Below are positions 1-7,472 of a stretch of 22,352 nucleotides of DNA, in pieces. Position 1 is the stretch's first letter. The number at the start of each line of letters is the position of its first letter. Origin of the DNA: Actinomycetes bacterium (lineage in GTDB: Bacteria > Actinomycetota > Acidimicrobiia > Acidimicrobiales > CADCSY01); contig JAODBP010000295.1 of the NCBI GenBank assembly GCA_025464025.1, positions 1 through 22,352 of the forward strand. The letters run 5' to 3'. Position numbers and translations under genes: made by a program. Below the pieces are notes generated by a model, which was not told the DNA's origin, made no database searches, and was given only the letters and a program-made list of their open reading frames with translations.

Positions 1-1362
1 GGTCCGAACGGCACCCAGGTCGTGACGCAGAGCGAAATGCGTGCGGTTCCCGCACCGCGCATCGATCCGCTTGATCCCACTGGGGCCGGCGACGCTCTGC
101 TCGGTTCCGTGCTGGCGGACTTGGACAGAGCCGGTGCCGCCATCGCTGATGTTGATGCCTCGGGGATCGCCAGCGCAGTCGTCGCCGCCATGCCACGCGT
201 CGCTGCGGCTATCAGTGCCGTCGGGGGTCGAGGGCATCTGGCCAAAGCGACACTCGGCGGCGGACCGGCAAGCGGATCTCCGACCCTCGAAGATCTCCGC
301 GCCTTGGATGGAGGTGCCTGTGTCGTCTGCGGCTCGGTGGCACACAGCGAGCGCCGAACAGCGCGCGTCGGCGCTCGAAGCAACGTGGGCCGTCTCGAGC
401 AGCGGGTTACAGCCGCCACTGGAGCTACTCGAACAGTCGAGCAGGCCCGTGACTGGCTAGCCGATCTTCGCTCGACTGTCGTCTGTGGCACCGGCGGGTC
501 CACTGCAGTCGCTGAGTTGGTAGCGGATCTGATGAATGCGAACGGCGGCGTTGCGTTCGTTCGCCAGCCAGCGGAGTACTTGTCGATTCCGATCGCGTCG
601 GAACGGCTACTCGCCATCTCTTACTCCGGAACGAACAAGGACATCAACAAGGTCATCCGCGCCGCTGCGCGGCTTGGCGTCAAGCGCCTCGGCATCGTCA
701 CCATCAACACTGCCCCTCCTGCAGCTGACTTCGGGCTGCTCGAAGGAGGAGTCGAGGTGCTGAGCTACGGGAGCCAGAGCTCCAGTCGAGAGCGTGGTTT
801 CGTATCCATCGCTGCGACCGTCGCGCCGGCAGCGATCTGGGTGTCAGCTGCATACGACCGGCCGTCAGTGCTCGACTCGCTGGTCCGGCCTTCCGAGGCG
901 CTGCGGCGCTTCGGCGATGCGAGTGCGTTCATCGAGGATGTCGCACGCCACAGCCGCTCGATCGAAGTCTTCGCCACAGGGTGGGCGCGACCAGCCGCCG
1001 TCGACTTCGAGTCGAAGATGACCGAATCAGCGACGATGCCCGTCCGACTACACGATGTGAAGGACTTCAGCCACGGCCGCTTCATCTCGGTATTGGACAC
1101 GGATCGACCGCGTCTGCTCATGACCGTCGGAGAGATGACCTCGTACCAGTCTCAGCTCGACACCGTTCTGCGCAGCGACTCGGCGCCGTACCTCCATCTC
1201 CATTTCGAACGTCCCAGCGGCCTCGGTGCACTCGACGCTCTTGTTGCTGTTCAGCACATCGCTACCCTCACCGCCGGCTTCGCTCAGCGTGACCTCTCGC
1301 GCCCAGCCGCCATACCGTCTGCGGGCCTCGACCTCTACCAGTGGGATGGGGAGCTGCCATGA
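1..1362 (+). CDS. PfkB-type sugar kinase tail fused to a SIS (sugar isomerase) module, 5' partial
   Basis: The reading frame is open to base 1, so the GTG at 22 is internal and the gene begins outside the window. Numbering from that GTG, residues 18-32 carry the PfkB/ribokinase C-terminal motif (DPTGAGDALLG, with the catalytic Asp of GAGD). From about 150 there is a SIS domain: a phosphosugar loop (CGTGGST, 155-161) and the classic ISYSGTN motif (199-205). A second SIS-like half near 325-355 has ESKMTE and SHGRF, resembling the Glu and His region of GlmS-type isomerases. Kinase and isomerase families are well known; the substrate of this fusion is not evident. A CxxC-like ACVVCGS lies in the linker near residue 100. 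The gene is followed by a winged-helix gene and sits in an integrative element, so a defence or conflict role is possible but unproven. Confidence 0.8.
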   Translation, partial: GPNGTQVVTQSEMRAVPAPRIDPLDPTGAGDALLGSVLADLDRAGAAIADVDASGIASAVVAAMPRVAAAISAVGGRGHLAKATLGGGPASGSPTLEDLRALDGGACVVCGSVAHSERRTARVGARSNVGRLEQRVTAATGATRTVEQARDWLADLRSTVVCGTGGSTAVAELVADLMNANGGVAFVRQPAEYLSIPIASERLLAISYSGTNKDINKVIRAAARLGVKRLGIVTINTAPPAADFGLLEGGVEVLSYGSQSSSRERGFVSIAATVAPAAIWVSAAYDRPSVLDSLVRPSEALRRFGDASAFIEDVARHSRSIEVFATGWARPAAVDFESKMTESATMPVRLHDVKDFSHGRFISVLDTDRPRLLMTVGEMTSYQSQLDTVLRSDSAPYLHLHFERPSGLGALDALVAVQHIATLTAGFAQRDLSRPAAIPSAGLDLYQWDGELP

Positions 1363-1422
1363 CCGTCGTCGCTGTGCCGCTGACTCCTAGACTGCCCATC
1401 ACGACCGCCAGGAGGAACTCGG

Positions 1423-1992
1423 ATGCTTGATGCAGAGGACCTAGTCCTCTCGCTCGTGCACCTCTGCGGCGACAGACGCGAGTTCGGTCGTACGACGCTC
1501 CAGAAGATGGCGTACCTCTCCACGGTCGCGCTGAGGTGGCAGCGCGTTGGACACCAAGCGCATTTCTACGGGCCGTTCTCGCGACCGCTCGAGCGCACAA
1601 CGGCGCGGCTCGTAGCTGACGGCTTCGTCGAGGAGTCGGCTGATGACCTCGGCTTCTACGGCGCTGGGGGTTACAGAGCCAAACAGTTCCATTACCGCCT
1701 CACCGACGCGGGTGAGATGCGCATGAAGGCCCTTCGGGGTGACAATCCCGAAGATGTTGAGCGCCTCGAAGCCTTCGTCGAAGGTGTGCAAGGCGTGATC
1801 GGTGGCTTCGACCAGAAGGTCCTCTCGCTTGCTGCGAAGGTCTACTTCATCGTTGACGGACACCAGTCTCCGGTGACACACGGACAGATCATTGAGCGTG
1901 CCACCGAGCTTGGCTGGACTATCTCGTCGGCACAGGTCGGACAGGTAGCGGAACTGCTGCAGAAGCTGCAGCTCCTTCGCGAGAAGCGCTAG
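1423..1992 (+). CDS. YwgA/Panacea-like winged-helix protein
   Basis: This is a 189-aa protein. The N-terminal half has the pattern GRTTLQKMAYL, then HFYGPFSRPL, then a helix ending LVADGFVEE. This resembles YwgA-like and Panacea (DUF4065) proteins, whose hallmark is LQKxxYL followed by YGPxS. The C-terminal half (about 125-189) is helical and ends KLQLLREKR. Panacea-family proteins are known antitoxin or adaptor modules; assignment here is by motif only. The ATG at 1423 has a strong ribosome site (GGAGG at 1411-1415). The stop of the PfkB-SIS gene is 60 bp upstream on the same strand, so the two probably form an operon. The neighbouring genes downstream are the convergent excisionase and integrase of the element. 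Confidence 0.65.
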   Translation: MLDAEDLVLSLVHLCGDRREFGRTTLQKMAYLSTVALRWQRVGHQAHFYGPFSRPLERTTARLVADGFVEESADDLGFYGAGGYRAKQFHYRLTDAGEMRMKALRGDNPEDVERLEAFVEGVQGVIGGFDQKVLSLAAKVYFIVDGHQSPVTHGQIIERATELGWTISSAQVGQVAELLQKLQLLREKR

Positions 1993-2082
1993 CCCGACCC
2001 CTGGCGGCACGCCCTGACCGCGGGACGCCCGACTCGAACGCAAAATTTCGGCATCCCGGCCACCAGCCAAGGTCTACTTCGT

Positions 2083-2331
2083 TCAGCTGGCTCGTTCGGT
2101 CGCGGAGGGCTCGCCGGGGCTTGACGGATTGCCGTCAGCGAAATCGATCACGACCCTCGCCGGGAACCGCAGGACACCTCCGATTCGGCGGGGCGTGATT
2201 GGGAAGTCTCCGCGGCGGACCCCTCGCCAGACGGAGTCCACACTGATGCCGAGCACCTCGGCGACTTGATGAGCATCGAACATTCGGCGCTCGATGATCG
2301 GCGAGATCGAATCGATGGGTTCGGTCGACAT
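2083..2331 (-). CDS. Excisionase-like MerR/AlpA helix-turn-helix protein
   Basis: This is an 82-aa protein with an HTH_17/AlpA-type DNA-binding domain at residues 17-62: FDAHQVAEVLGIS, then SVWRGVRRGDFP, then RRIGGVLRFPARVV. Such proteins act as excisionases or directionality factors for tyrosine integrases. I placed the start at the ATG at 2331, because the upstream extension in this frame is low-complexity sequence antisense to nothing recognisable and overlaps the integrase end. The start codon directly follows an 18-bp sequence that also directly precedes the integrase start. It lies 22 bp downstream of the integrase stop in the same orientation, so int and xis form one operon, with xis second. 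Confidence 0.75.
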   Translation of the reverse strand: MSTEPIDSISPIIERRMFDAHQVAEVLGISVDSVWRGVRRGDFPITPRRIGGVLRFPARVVIDFADGNPSSPGEPSATERAS

Positions 2332-2349
2332 GGCTGGACCATGCCGGGC
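2332..2349 (-). repeat. 18-bp repeat abutting the xis start codon (copy 1)
   Basis: On the minus strand this reads GCCCGGCATGGTCCAGCC and is followed at once by the xis ATG. An identical copy at 3503-3520 is followed at once by the integrase GTG. An 8-bp match (gggccgag) lies at the same 10-bp offset beyond both copies. It probably marks a shared translation-initiation or operator element. Confidence 0.8.
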
Positions 2350-2353
2350 ACGA

Positions 2354-3502
2354 TCAGCGGGGCCGAGCCCGCCGGAGGCGGTCGCCCATGATCTCGGCCG
2401 CTCGCTCCTGCGCTCCGCCGACCAGGTGGGCGTAGCGGCGGGCGGCGGTCTCCGGGTGGTTCCCGAGTCGAGCGGCGATCGCGGGGATGCCTTCACCGGC
2501 GTCGGCCAGGACCGATGCCGTGTGGTGCCTCAGGTCGTGCAGCCGCGCTTCCGACCCGACCCGCAAGCGGAGGCGGGCGTGCGCCTGCGTCAGGCGGTTG
2601 GGCCGCCAGGGGATTGAACCGTCGGCGCCAGCGTCGGTCCGCTGATCGCACAGGATGAACGCGTTCGGTCGCAGGACAGCATCGAAGAACGCCGCCCGAC
2701 GTTCGCACTCCGCGATGTGGGCGTGGATGAGCTCGAGCGTGTCCGGGTCGAGGAGCACCGTGCGCTGCTGGTGACTCTTGGTGGGTTCTTCTGTCGGGGG
2801 CTTGCCAGCGACCTGGACCAACGATCGGCTGACCTTCAGGCGGTTCCCTTTCAGATCGGTGCGGCGGAGCGCACAGATCTCACCTCGTCGGCCGCCGGTG
2901 GCGATCAGCAGGTACTCGGCGATCGCAAGGTCCGGATTCCGGCTCCGCGCTCCTTCGTCCACCAGGTCGAGAGCTGTGTCCGTCGTCGGCGGGTCGATCG
3001 GCGTTCGGACGACGTTGATCTTCACGACCTGCTCGCCAGGGTTCCACCTGAGCATGCGCCACTTCACGCCCTGCCGCAGCGAGCCGAACAGCAGGCGGTG
3101 GTGGTTGAGCACGGTTTGGTCGTCGCAACCGCGGCGACGCAGCCGTGCGTAGTAGTCGTCGAGGTGCTCGGGGCCGAGGTCAGCGAGCGGCACCTTCGAG
3201 AGTGTGTCGCTCGCAACCGATCGGGCGATGCTCTGGTACCCGGCCATCGTCGAAGCCTTCCGTCCGGCGTCGTCGAGGGCCTGGACGTACTTGTCGAGCA
3301 GGTGCCCGACCGTCCCGGCCGTGGTGATCCGGTTTCGCCCGAGCGTGTCGGTGACGAACTCGGCAAGTGCGATCTGGGCCTCGCGCTTCGTGCCGCGGAA
3401 GGTCTTCGACTTGTACTTCTTCTTGCCTGTCCGGAGGTCTCGACCGAGGTACACCTTCATCTCGGCTACGCCGGGCCGTCGCCAGAAGAGATTCCCGCTC
3501 AC
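2354..3502 (-). CDS. int: Tyrosine recombinase (integrase) of the tRNA-Arg element
   Basis: This is a 382-aa protein, a usual length for phage or ICE integrases. It has an N-terminal arm-binding region (1-50, basic, KKKYKSKTFRGTKREAQ), a SAM-like core-binding domain (about 62-160) and a catalytic domain with the full set of residues: R205 (GGRRGE), K242 (TKSHQQRT), H322 and R325 (HDLRH), H349 (GNHPET) and Tyr357 (RRYAH). The enzyme therefore looks intact. It recombines the element with its chromosomal site. The start is a GTG directly after an 18-bp element also found before xis. The gene lies about 100 bp from the 3' end of tRNA-Arg and points away from it, a standard arrangement for an element integrated at a tRNA 3' end. 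Confidence 0.92.
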   Translation of the reverse strand: MSGNLFWRRPGVAEMKVYLGRDLRTGKKKYKSKTFRGTKREAQIALAEFVTDTLGRNRITTAGTVGHLLDKYVQALDDAGRKASTMAGYQSIARSVASDTLSKVPLADLGPEHLDDYYARLRRRGCDDQTVLNHHRLLFGSLRQGVKWRMLRWNPGEQVVKINVVRTPIDPPTTDTALDLVDEGARSRNPDLAIAEYLLIATGGRRGEICALRRTDLKGNRLKVSRSLVQVAGKPPTEEPTKSHQQRTVLLDPDTLELIHAHIAECERRAAFFDAVLRPNAFILCDQRTDAGADGSIPWRPNRLTQAHARLRLRVGSEARLHDLRHHTASVLADAGEGIPAIAARLGNHPETAARRYAHLVGGAQERAAEIMGDRLRRARPR

Positions 3503-3520
3503 GGCTGGACCATGCCGGGC
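3503..3520 (-). repeat. 18-bp repeat abutting the integrase start codon (copy 2)
   Basis: Identical to 2332-2349 and in the same position relative to a start codon. In this copy the ATG inside the repeat opens a four-codon frame (MVQP) whose TGA overlaps the integrase GTG as GTGA, so translational coupling is possible. Confidence 0.75.
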
Positions 3521-3604
3521 GTTGGCGGAAGGGCCGAGATTCGGCAGTGGATTCGGCGTCGGCGGGCCTCCGAGGCCACGCGAGGCTCTGAGCAGGACAT
3601 CTGT

Positions 3605-3680
3605 TGGCGCCCCCGGCAGGATTCGAACCTGCGACGCACGGTTTAGGAAACCGACGCTCTATCCCCTGAGCTACGGGAGC
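3605..3680 (-). tRNA. tRNA-Arg (anticodon CCU)
   Basis: Read on the minus strand from 3680. The acceptor stem GCTCCCG pairs with CGGGGGC (one G-U). The D-arm GCTC/GAGC follows. The anticodon loop is TTCCTAA, giving anticodon CCU. The variable loop has 5 nt, and the T-arm GCAGG-TTCGAAT-CCTGC is perfect. The discriminator is G, and CCA is encoded (3607-3605). It is 73 nt without CCA. The anticodon stem has an apparent T-T mismatch at 27-43. It serves as the integration site for the element to its left, and its 5' half is duplicated at 4624-4660. Confidence 0.95.
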
Positions 3681-3708
3681 CTTCGTCGCTTCCGCTCGTC
3701 GGCTCCCA

Positions 3709-3726
3709 CCAGCACGTTCGTGCTGG
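3709..3726. other. Perfect 8-bp hairpin between tRNA-Arg and the integrase remnant
   Basis: CCAGCACG and CGTGCTGG are separated by TT. The hairpin lies in the 100-bp gap between the tRNA 5' end and the truncated plus-strand integrase. It has no following T-tract. It may be a regulatory or recombination-arm element of the older mobile element; function is unknown. Confidence 0.4.
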
Positions 3727-3783
3727 GACGGGAGCTCCCCAGTGGCCGAGAGAGAAATCTCGGGATGCGAGGAGCGCAATCCT

Positions 3784-4563
3784 ATGACCCGACCCAAGCC
3801 CGAACGGACAGCGGCCCACAACGCCGAACTCGTCCGCAGGTACCTCGTCTGGCTGCGTGACGTGCGTGGCAGGCGTGGCGTCACGATCTACAACTACGCC
3901 AGCAAGCTCGACTCGTTTCTCGACCACATCGGCGACACGCCCTTGGCGGAGGTGAGGCGGTCGACCATGGAAGAGTGGCAGACCCGTCCGAGGATCGGTC
4001 GCGGTCGTGGGGGCAACGGTGCCCCAGCCACACAACACAAGGACGTGTCTGTCTTGCGTGGCCTCTATGCCTACCTCGCGGCCGAAGGAGCCGTGAAGCG
4101 GAACCCTGCGGCGCTCCTGGGAGCCCCTCGGATCCGCAACATCAATCCCTCACCTGTGTCCGATGACGTATGGCGGCGGATGTGGTTCTCGGATGCGCTC
4201 ACAGAAGAGGCAAGGGTCGTTCTCGGACTCGGCTTCTTCGTCGGCCTTCGCCGCGCCGAGATCATCGGACTTGGCCCCCACCATGTGAGCGTCCCTGCGC
4301 AACGTCTCGTGGGCTTCACGAGGAAGGGGGGCGGGGATGACATCACCCCCTATGGCGAGATGGTCGGCGTCCACGCTGACCTGCTGCCACATCTGATCGG
4401 AGACCCCGAGTCCTTCTTGCGTCCGCTCAATGATCTCGTTGAGCGGCGGCAGGGCCGCGCCTACCTGGTGCCATGGGGCGAGACGAGCCCCGCAGGGCCG
4501 TACACGCGATCGGTACTCGCCCACCATTCGCGGCTCGGCGTTGGAACAACGATGCCGCGTAGG
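3784..4563 (+). pseudogene. Truncated tyrosine recombinase (XerC/D-like), C-terminus lost
   Basis: The ATG at 3784 has a good ribosome site (GAGGAG at 3769-3774); a GTG at 3742 is the alternative. Residues 10-110 form a SAM-like core-binding domain (YLVWLRDVRG, then YASKLDSFLDHIG). The catalytic domain begins with GLRRAEI (R156) and TRKGGG (K181). At residue 260, just where the HxLRH box should follow, the sequence switches to a duplicated tRNA-Arg fragment. The His, second Arg and nucleophilic Tyr are therefore absent. The open frame happens to run on to 5169 through tRNA-like sequence and the next gene, but that tail has no integrase features. It is likely the remnant of an earlier element that used the same tRNA. 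Confidence 0.8.
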
Positions 4564-4660
4564 GAACCTGCGACGCACGGTGTCCGCAGCCGTAGGCTGC
4601 GACCAGCGAGCTTCAGCGAGCCGAGGAAACCGACGCTCTATCCCCTGAGCTACGGGAGCC
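4564..4660 (-). pseudogene. Broken tRNA-Arg(CCU) copy interrupted next to the anticodon
   Basis: 4624-4660 is a 37-bp exact copy of 3645-3681 (tRNA 5' half through anticodon position 36). 4564-4581 is an exact copy of 3625-3642 (positions 39 into the T-loop). Between them 42 nt replace the two loop bases A37-A38. The T-loop and acceptor 3' strand are missing, so no mature tRNA can form. It probably represents an old attachment-site copy. Confidence 0.8.
4582..4623. repeat. 42-nt structured insertion inside the tRNA-Arg copy
   Basis: It contains a perfect hairpin CGCAGCC-GTA-GGCTGCG (4585-4601) followed by two direct 7-mers AGCGAGC (4605-4611 and 4615-4621). It looks like a small REP-type palindromic element rather than a coding sequence. 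Confidence 0.5.
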
Positions 4661-4692
4661 GGCCCCCATCTTGCCCGCTGGTGTGGCGCATG

Positions 4693-4711
4693 CCCGACCG
4701 CTCAGGTCGGG
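4693..4711. terminator. Hairpin between the tRNA remnant and the CxCGW gene
   Basis: CCCGACC-GCTCA-GGTCGGG is a perfect 7-bp stem in the 106-bp gap. There is no T-tract. It may terminate transcription from the mobile-element side or be a leader structure of the next gene. Confidence 0.3.
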
Positions 4712-4766
4712 GGCGGGCGGTCCGAGAAGGGCACACAAGCGGCGCACGCCGCCGACCGGGAGCGCC

Positions 4767-5261
4767 ATGTCCGAGCACCGCCTGCAGCGCATCGACTTCC
4801 AGCGCCCGTCGCGCTACTGCGCCGTGTGCACGTGCGAGTGGCGCTCCGAGCCGGTGCTCGCGGCCGGCCTGGCCGGCTCGCTGTGGGACCGCCACGGCAA
4901 GACGGCGCCGACCGGGGCGCCGACCGACGCCCCGATCCTCGACGTCGACCTGGCCGTGGGCGAGGCCGCCCGTGCGCTCTACGCGCTCATCCCGATCCTC
5001 AAGGACGCCGCCCGGGCCGGCCACCCGCTCGCCGCCGTCGAGTCGTTCGACCGGATGGAGCTGCTCGTCAGCGTCCTCGGCGAGCGAGAGCAGCGCCTGG
5101 CCCGTGCCGTGCGCCTGGGAGACGACCGCCTCATCGGCGAGTCGACCAGCCGCCAGCGGGCGACCGTGATCGTGGGCCTGGTCGAGCTGGGCGAACGGGC
5201 CCGGGAGCATCTGAGCCGGGGCCTGCCGACGGCCCCCGACCGCCTGCACGTCGGCTCCTAG
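4767..5261 (+). CDS. CxCGW-motif protein, long form (paralogue A)
   Basis: This is a 164-aa protein of unknown function. Residues 18-43 hold a compact motif: C18, C21-T-C23, E24-W25, S27-E28, then A..G..W40-D41-x-H43. The two cysteines and the histidine are spaced as possible metal ligands. The remainder is helical and ends with a block (RQRATVIVGLVELGERAR) shared almost exactly with the gene at 9513-10010. The start is the ATG at 4767 with GGGAG at 4758-4762; its paralogue starts at the matching residue. Its stop overlaps the stop of the convergent membrane-protein gene within the palindrome CTAG. It is the first chromosomal gene after the tRNA hot spot. Two shorter proteins with the same motif lie at 15891 and 16203. 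Confidence 0.8.
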   Translation: MSEHRLQRIDFQRPSRYCAVCTCEWRSEPVLAAGLAGSLWDRHGKTAPTGAPTDAPILDVDLAVGEAARALYALIPILKDAARAGHPLAAVESFDRMELLVSVLGEREQRLARAVRLGDDRLIGESTSRQRATVIVGLVELGERAREHLSRGLPTAPDRLHVGS

Positions 5262-7264
5262 GCGGCGACCACCTCGGCCCACACCTCGGCGTGGGGTCCG
5301 ACCCGGTGCGGCAGCGTGACCGGCACCGTCACGTGCTCGCCCGGGAACAGCGTCCGGGGGAGCGACACCGTCGTGGTCGTGCCCTCGGCGTGCACAGCCA
5401 GCACCACGTTCCCGGCCGTCGAGTTGAGGCTGCCGGGCCGGACCCACGGCGCCAGCGCCGACGTCCGCCGCAGGTCGACCTCCACCCGGTCGGGACCGAC
5501 GCGGCGCACGGCGACCTGGGCTCGGTAGAACGCCTCGGGCAGCACGGTCCCGGGCTCGGCCAGCACGAAGCCCCGGGCCACGAGCTGGTCCTGGAGGTCG
5601 CCGGGGACCACCCAGAGCGCCTGGCGCACGTTGGGCTCGGGGAACACGAGGCGGGCGCCCGGCACCGGCGGGTCGTCGGCCGTCGTCGTGGCCACGACCA
5701 GCGCGTCGGGCGGCGCCTGCCCCAGCCGGCTGTCGAAGTAGTGGAAGGCGTGGCTCTCGGCCTCGAGCTCGTAGAGGTTGGCCGCCCGGGCGTCGTAGCC
5801 GTCGTAGTCGTAGCTCACCGGCGCGCCGGGGGCGATGGTGTCGAGCACGGTGCCGAGCTGGAACGTGATCGCCTCGTTCCCGGCGTAGCGGTCGATGCCG
5901 GCCTGGGCCGAGAGGTCGCCGAGGAGGAGGACCGCGGCGAGGACCGCGATGGCCGCGCCCGCGCTCCGCCACGAGGCGAGGACCAGGACGCCGAGGGCGG
6001 CGACGGCCAGGAGCGAGATCGGCACCACGTCGAGGTGGTGATCGTCGGGGTCGAGGGCGAACACGCCGAGGACGTTCAGCGGCATGACGGTCCCGGTGAG
6101 CACGGCGCCGCTGGTGAGCTCGAGCAGCCACCCGCACATGGCCGTCGTCGCAGCCGAGCCGACGGCCGCGGCGGCCGCCGTCGACCGGGCCGCGGTGCCG
6201 AGCAGGACGAGCCCGGCGAGGGCGAGCAGCGGCACCACGGGGTCGAGGTAGCGGCCGTAGGCGAGCTGGTCGACGCGGCCGCCGTGGGCGAACTTGGCGG
6301 CGGTGAGCACGAGGAGGCCGGCGCCGCTCCACAGGACCCACAGGGCGAGCCACCGGCGGTCAGGGTCGCGCTGGCGGGTCCAGCGGACGAGGGCGAAGGC
6401 GCCGACCGGTGCGAGGCCGAGGCTCGCCGCGCTCGCGTACCAGACCTCCCCGATGACCCGGGAGACGACGCTCGACCACAGCGTGGGGTGGAGCAGGGCC
6501 TCGACCACGTCGCCCGACTGGCTCGGCGCCCCGGCGTGCCACAGGTGGTGGAAGGCCCAGGCGTTGACCAGGTACACGGCCAGCCCGCCGACCACCAGCG
6601 CCACGCCGGGCACGAGGGCCCGGCGCCGGTCGATGGCGAGCATGGTGAGGGCGGTGGCGGCGACGAGCACCGAACCCCGGGGGTGCACGCCGTAGGCGGC
6701 CACGCTCGCCGCGCCCACCGCGCACCAGCGCCGGGTCGACGGCGCGGCTGCCGCCCATGGCACCAGCGCGGCGGTGACGAGGACGAGGGCAGCGAAGACA
6801 GATTCGCTCCAGGCGAAGCTGACCTGGAGGGCCAACCCGCCGTAGAGGGCGGCGGCCGCACCGGCGCCGATCGCCAGCAGGGTGCGTGGCCCGCCCTGCA
6901 GCACCCGGGCGAGGGAGGCGAGGGCGACGGTGGCGACGACCAGGGCGATGGCGTTGACGACCCGGGCGCCGTCGACCATCGCCGGAAGCCCCGAGGTGAG
7001 CCACGCCACCGGAGCCAGCAGGAGCGGGTAGCCGAGGTGGTACTGGCCGAGGTACCCGAGGAACGGCGTGTGCTCGCCGGCGACCCACCGGGACAGGGCG
7101 AGGTTGGCGGTGCCGTCCCAGAGCAGCGCCGGCTTCGGCGTGTCGGCCGCCAGGCCCCACCCGAAGGCGCCGACGGCGAGGGCTGCGATGCCGAGGACGA
7201 CTCGCCGCGGGCGGACTCCGACGGCGACGTCGTCCTCGAGCTCCGTGCGGTCGAGGACGGTCAT
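5258..7264 (-). CDS. Polytopic membrane protein, GT-C glycosyltransferase-like
   Basis: This is a 668-aa protein. About ten or more hydrophobic helices occupy residues 20-440. They are followed by a soluble region of about 200 residues that is rich in beta-type sequence and probably extracytoplasmic. The first loop after the first helix contains an acidic residue in LLWDGTANLALSRW, then GQYHLGYPLLLAPV, in the place where GT-C lipid-sugar-dependent glycosyltransferases carry their catalytic acid. The assignment rests on topology and this loop only, so a different polytopic family is possible. The ATG at 7264 has only a weak G-rich ribosome site. It follows the wall-binding GH43 gene and the micro-ORF on the same strand, so a cell-surface polysaccharide role is plausible. 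Confidence 0.6.
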   Translation of the reverse strand: MTVLDRTELEDDVAVGVRPRRVVLGIAALAVGAFGWGLAADTPKPALLWDGTANLALSRWVAGEHTPFLGYLGQYHLGYPLLLAPVAWLTSGLPAMVDGARVVNAIALVVATVALASLARVLQGGPRTLLAIGAGAAAALYGGLALQVSFAWSESVFAALVLVTAALVPWAAAAPSTRRWCAVGAASVAAYGVHPRGSVLVAATALTMLAIDRRRALVPGVALVVGGLAVYLVNAWAFHHLWHAGAPSQSGDVVEALLHPTLWSSVVSRVIGEVWYASAASLGLAPVGAFALVRWTRQRDPDRRWLALWVLWSGAGLLVLTAAKFAHGGRVDQLAYGRYLDPVVPLLALAGLVLLGTAARSTAAAAAVGSAATTAMCGWLLELTSGAVLTGTVMPLNVLGVFALDPDDHHLDVVPISLLAVAALGVLVLASWRSAGAAIAVLAAVLLLGDLSAQAGIDRYAGNEAITFQLGTVLDTIAPGAPVSYDYDGYDARAANLYELEAESHAFHYFDSRLGQAPPDALVVATTTADDPPVPGARLVFPEPNVRQALWVVPGDLQDQLVARGFVLAEPGTVLPEAFYRAQVAVRRVGPDRVEVDLRRTSALAPWVRPGSLNSTAGNVVLAVHAEGTTTTVSLPRTLFPGEHVTVPVTLPHRVGPHAEVWAEVVAA

Positions 7265-7365
7265 CGCGCCCCGGCCAGCATCGATCGGACCGTAGTGACG
7301 GCCACCCCCGAGAAGGCCTGAGGAAGCCTGAAGATCTCCTCGGAGCTGCCTGGGAGATCAAGGCA

Positions 7366-7446
7366 TCAGTGGTGCCAGTTCTTGACCATCTTGGTGCCGA
7401 GGAACACGACGATGACGAGGGCGACGAGGAACCAGACGATGGCCAT
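7366..7446 (-). CDS. 26-aa single-span membrane micro-protein
   Basis: The ATG at 7446 opens a 26-codon frame with one hydrophobic helix (IVWFLVALVIVVFLG) followed by a basic tail (TKMVKNWHH). It begins 26 bp after the stop of the CWB2-GH43 gene on the same strand, and a GGGGAC stretch about 9 bp upstream could act as a weak ribosome site. The clean helix plus positive tail is typical of small membrane peptides. Function is unknown, and it could be a chance frame. Confidence 0.4.
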   Translation of the reverse strand: MAIVWFLVALVIVVFLGTKMVKNWHH

Positions 7447-7472
7447 GCGTCGGGTTGTCCCCGCCGCCGCCC

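Noticed and set aside
1674..1683. Third copy of the bipartite promoter element (TTACAGAGCC)
   Set aside because: It lies inside the winged-helix gene, and no partner half matching GCCTGATACA occurs at the required distance.
4582..4623. Self-splicing group I or archaeal-type intron in tRNA-Arg
   Set aside because: At 42 nt it is too short for a group I intron, and the downstream tRNA part lacks the T-loop and acceptor strand, so splicing would not restore a tRNA.
4564..5169. In-frame continuation of the truncated integrase to 475 aa
   Set aside because: After 4563 the frame reads through a tRNA copy and, in a wrong frame, through the CxCGW gene. No recombinase residues occur there.
4826..7321. 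831-codon plus-strand frame, and similar long frames at 7455-10025 and 17010-19043
   Set aside because: They are shadows of the membrane-protein, CWB2-GH43 and amidohydrolase genes. They are low-complexity with no recognisable motif.
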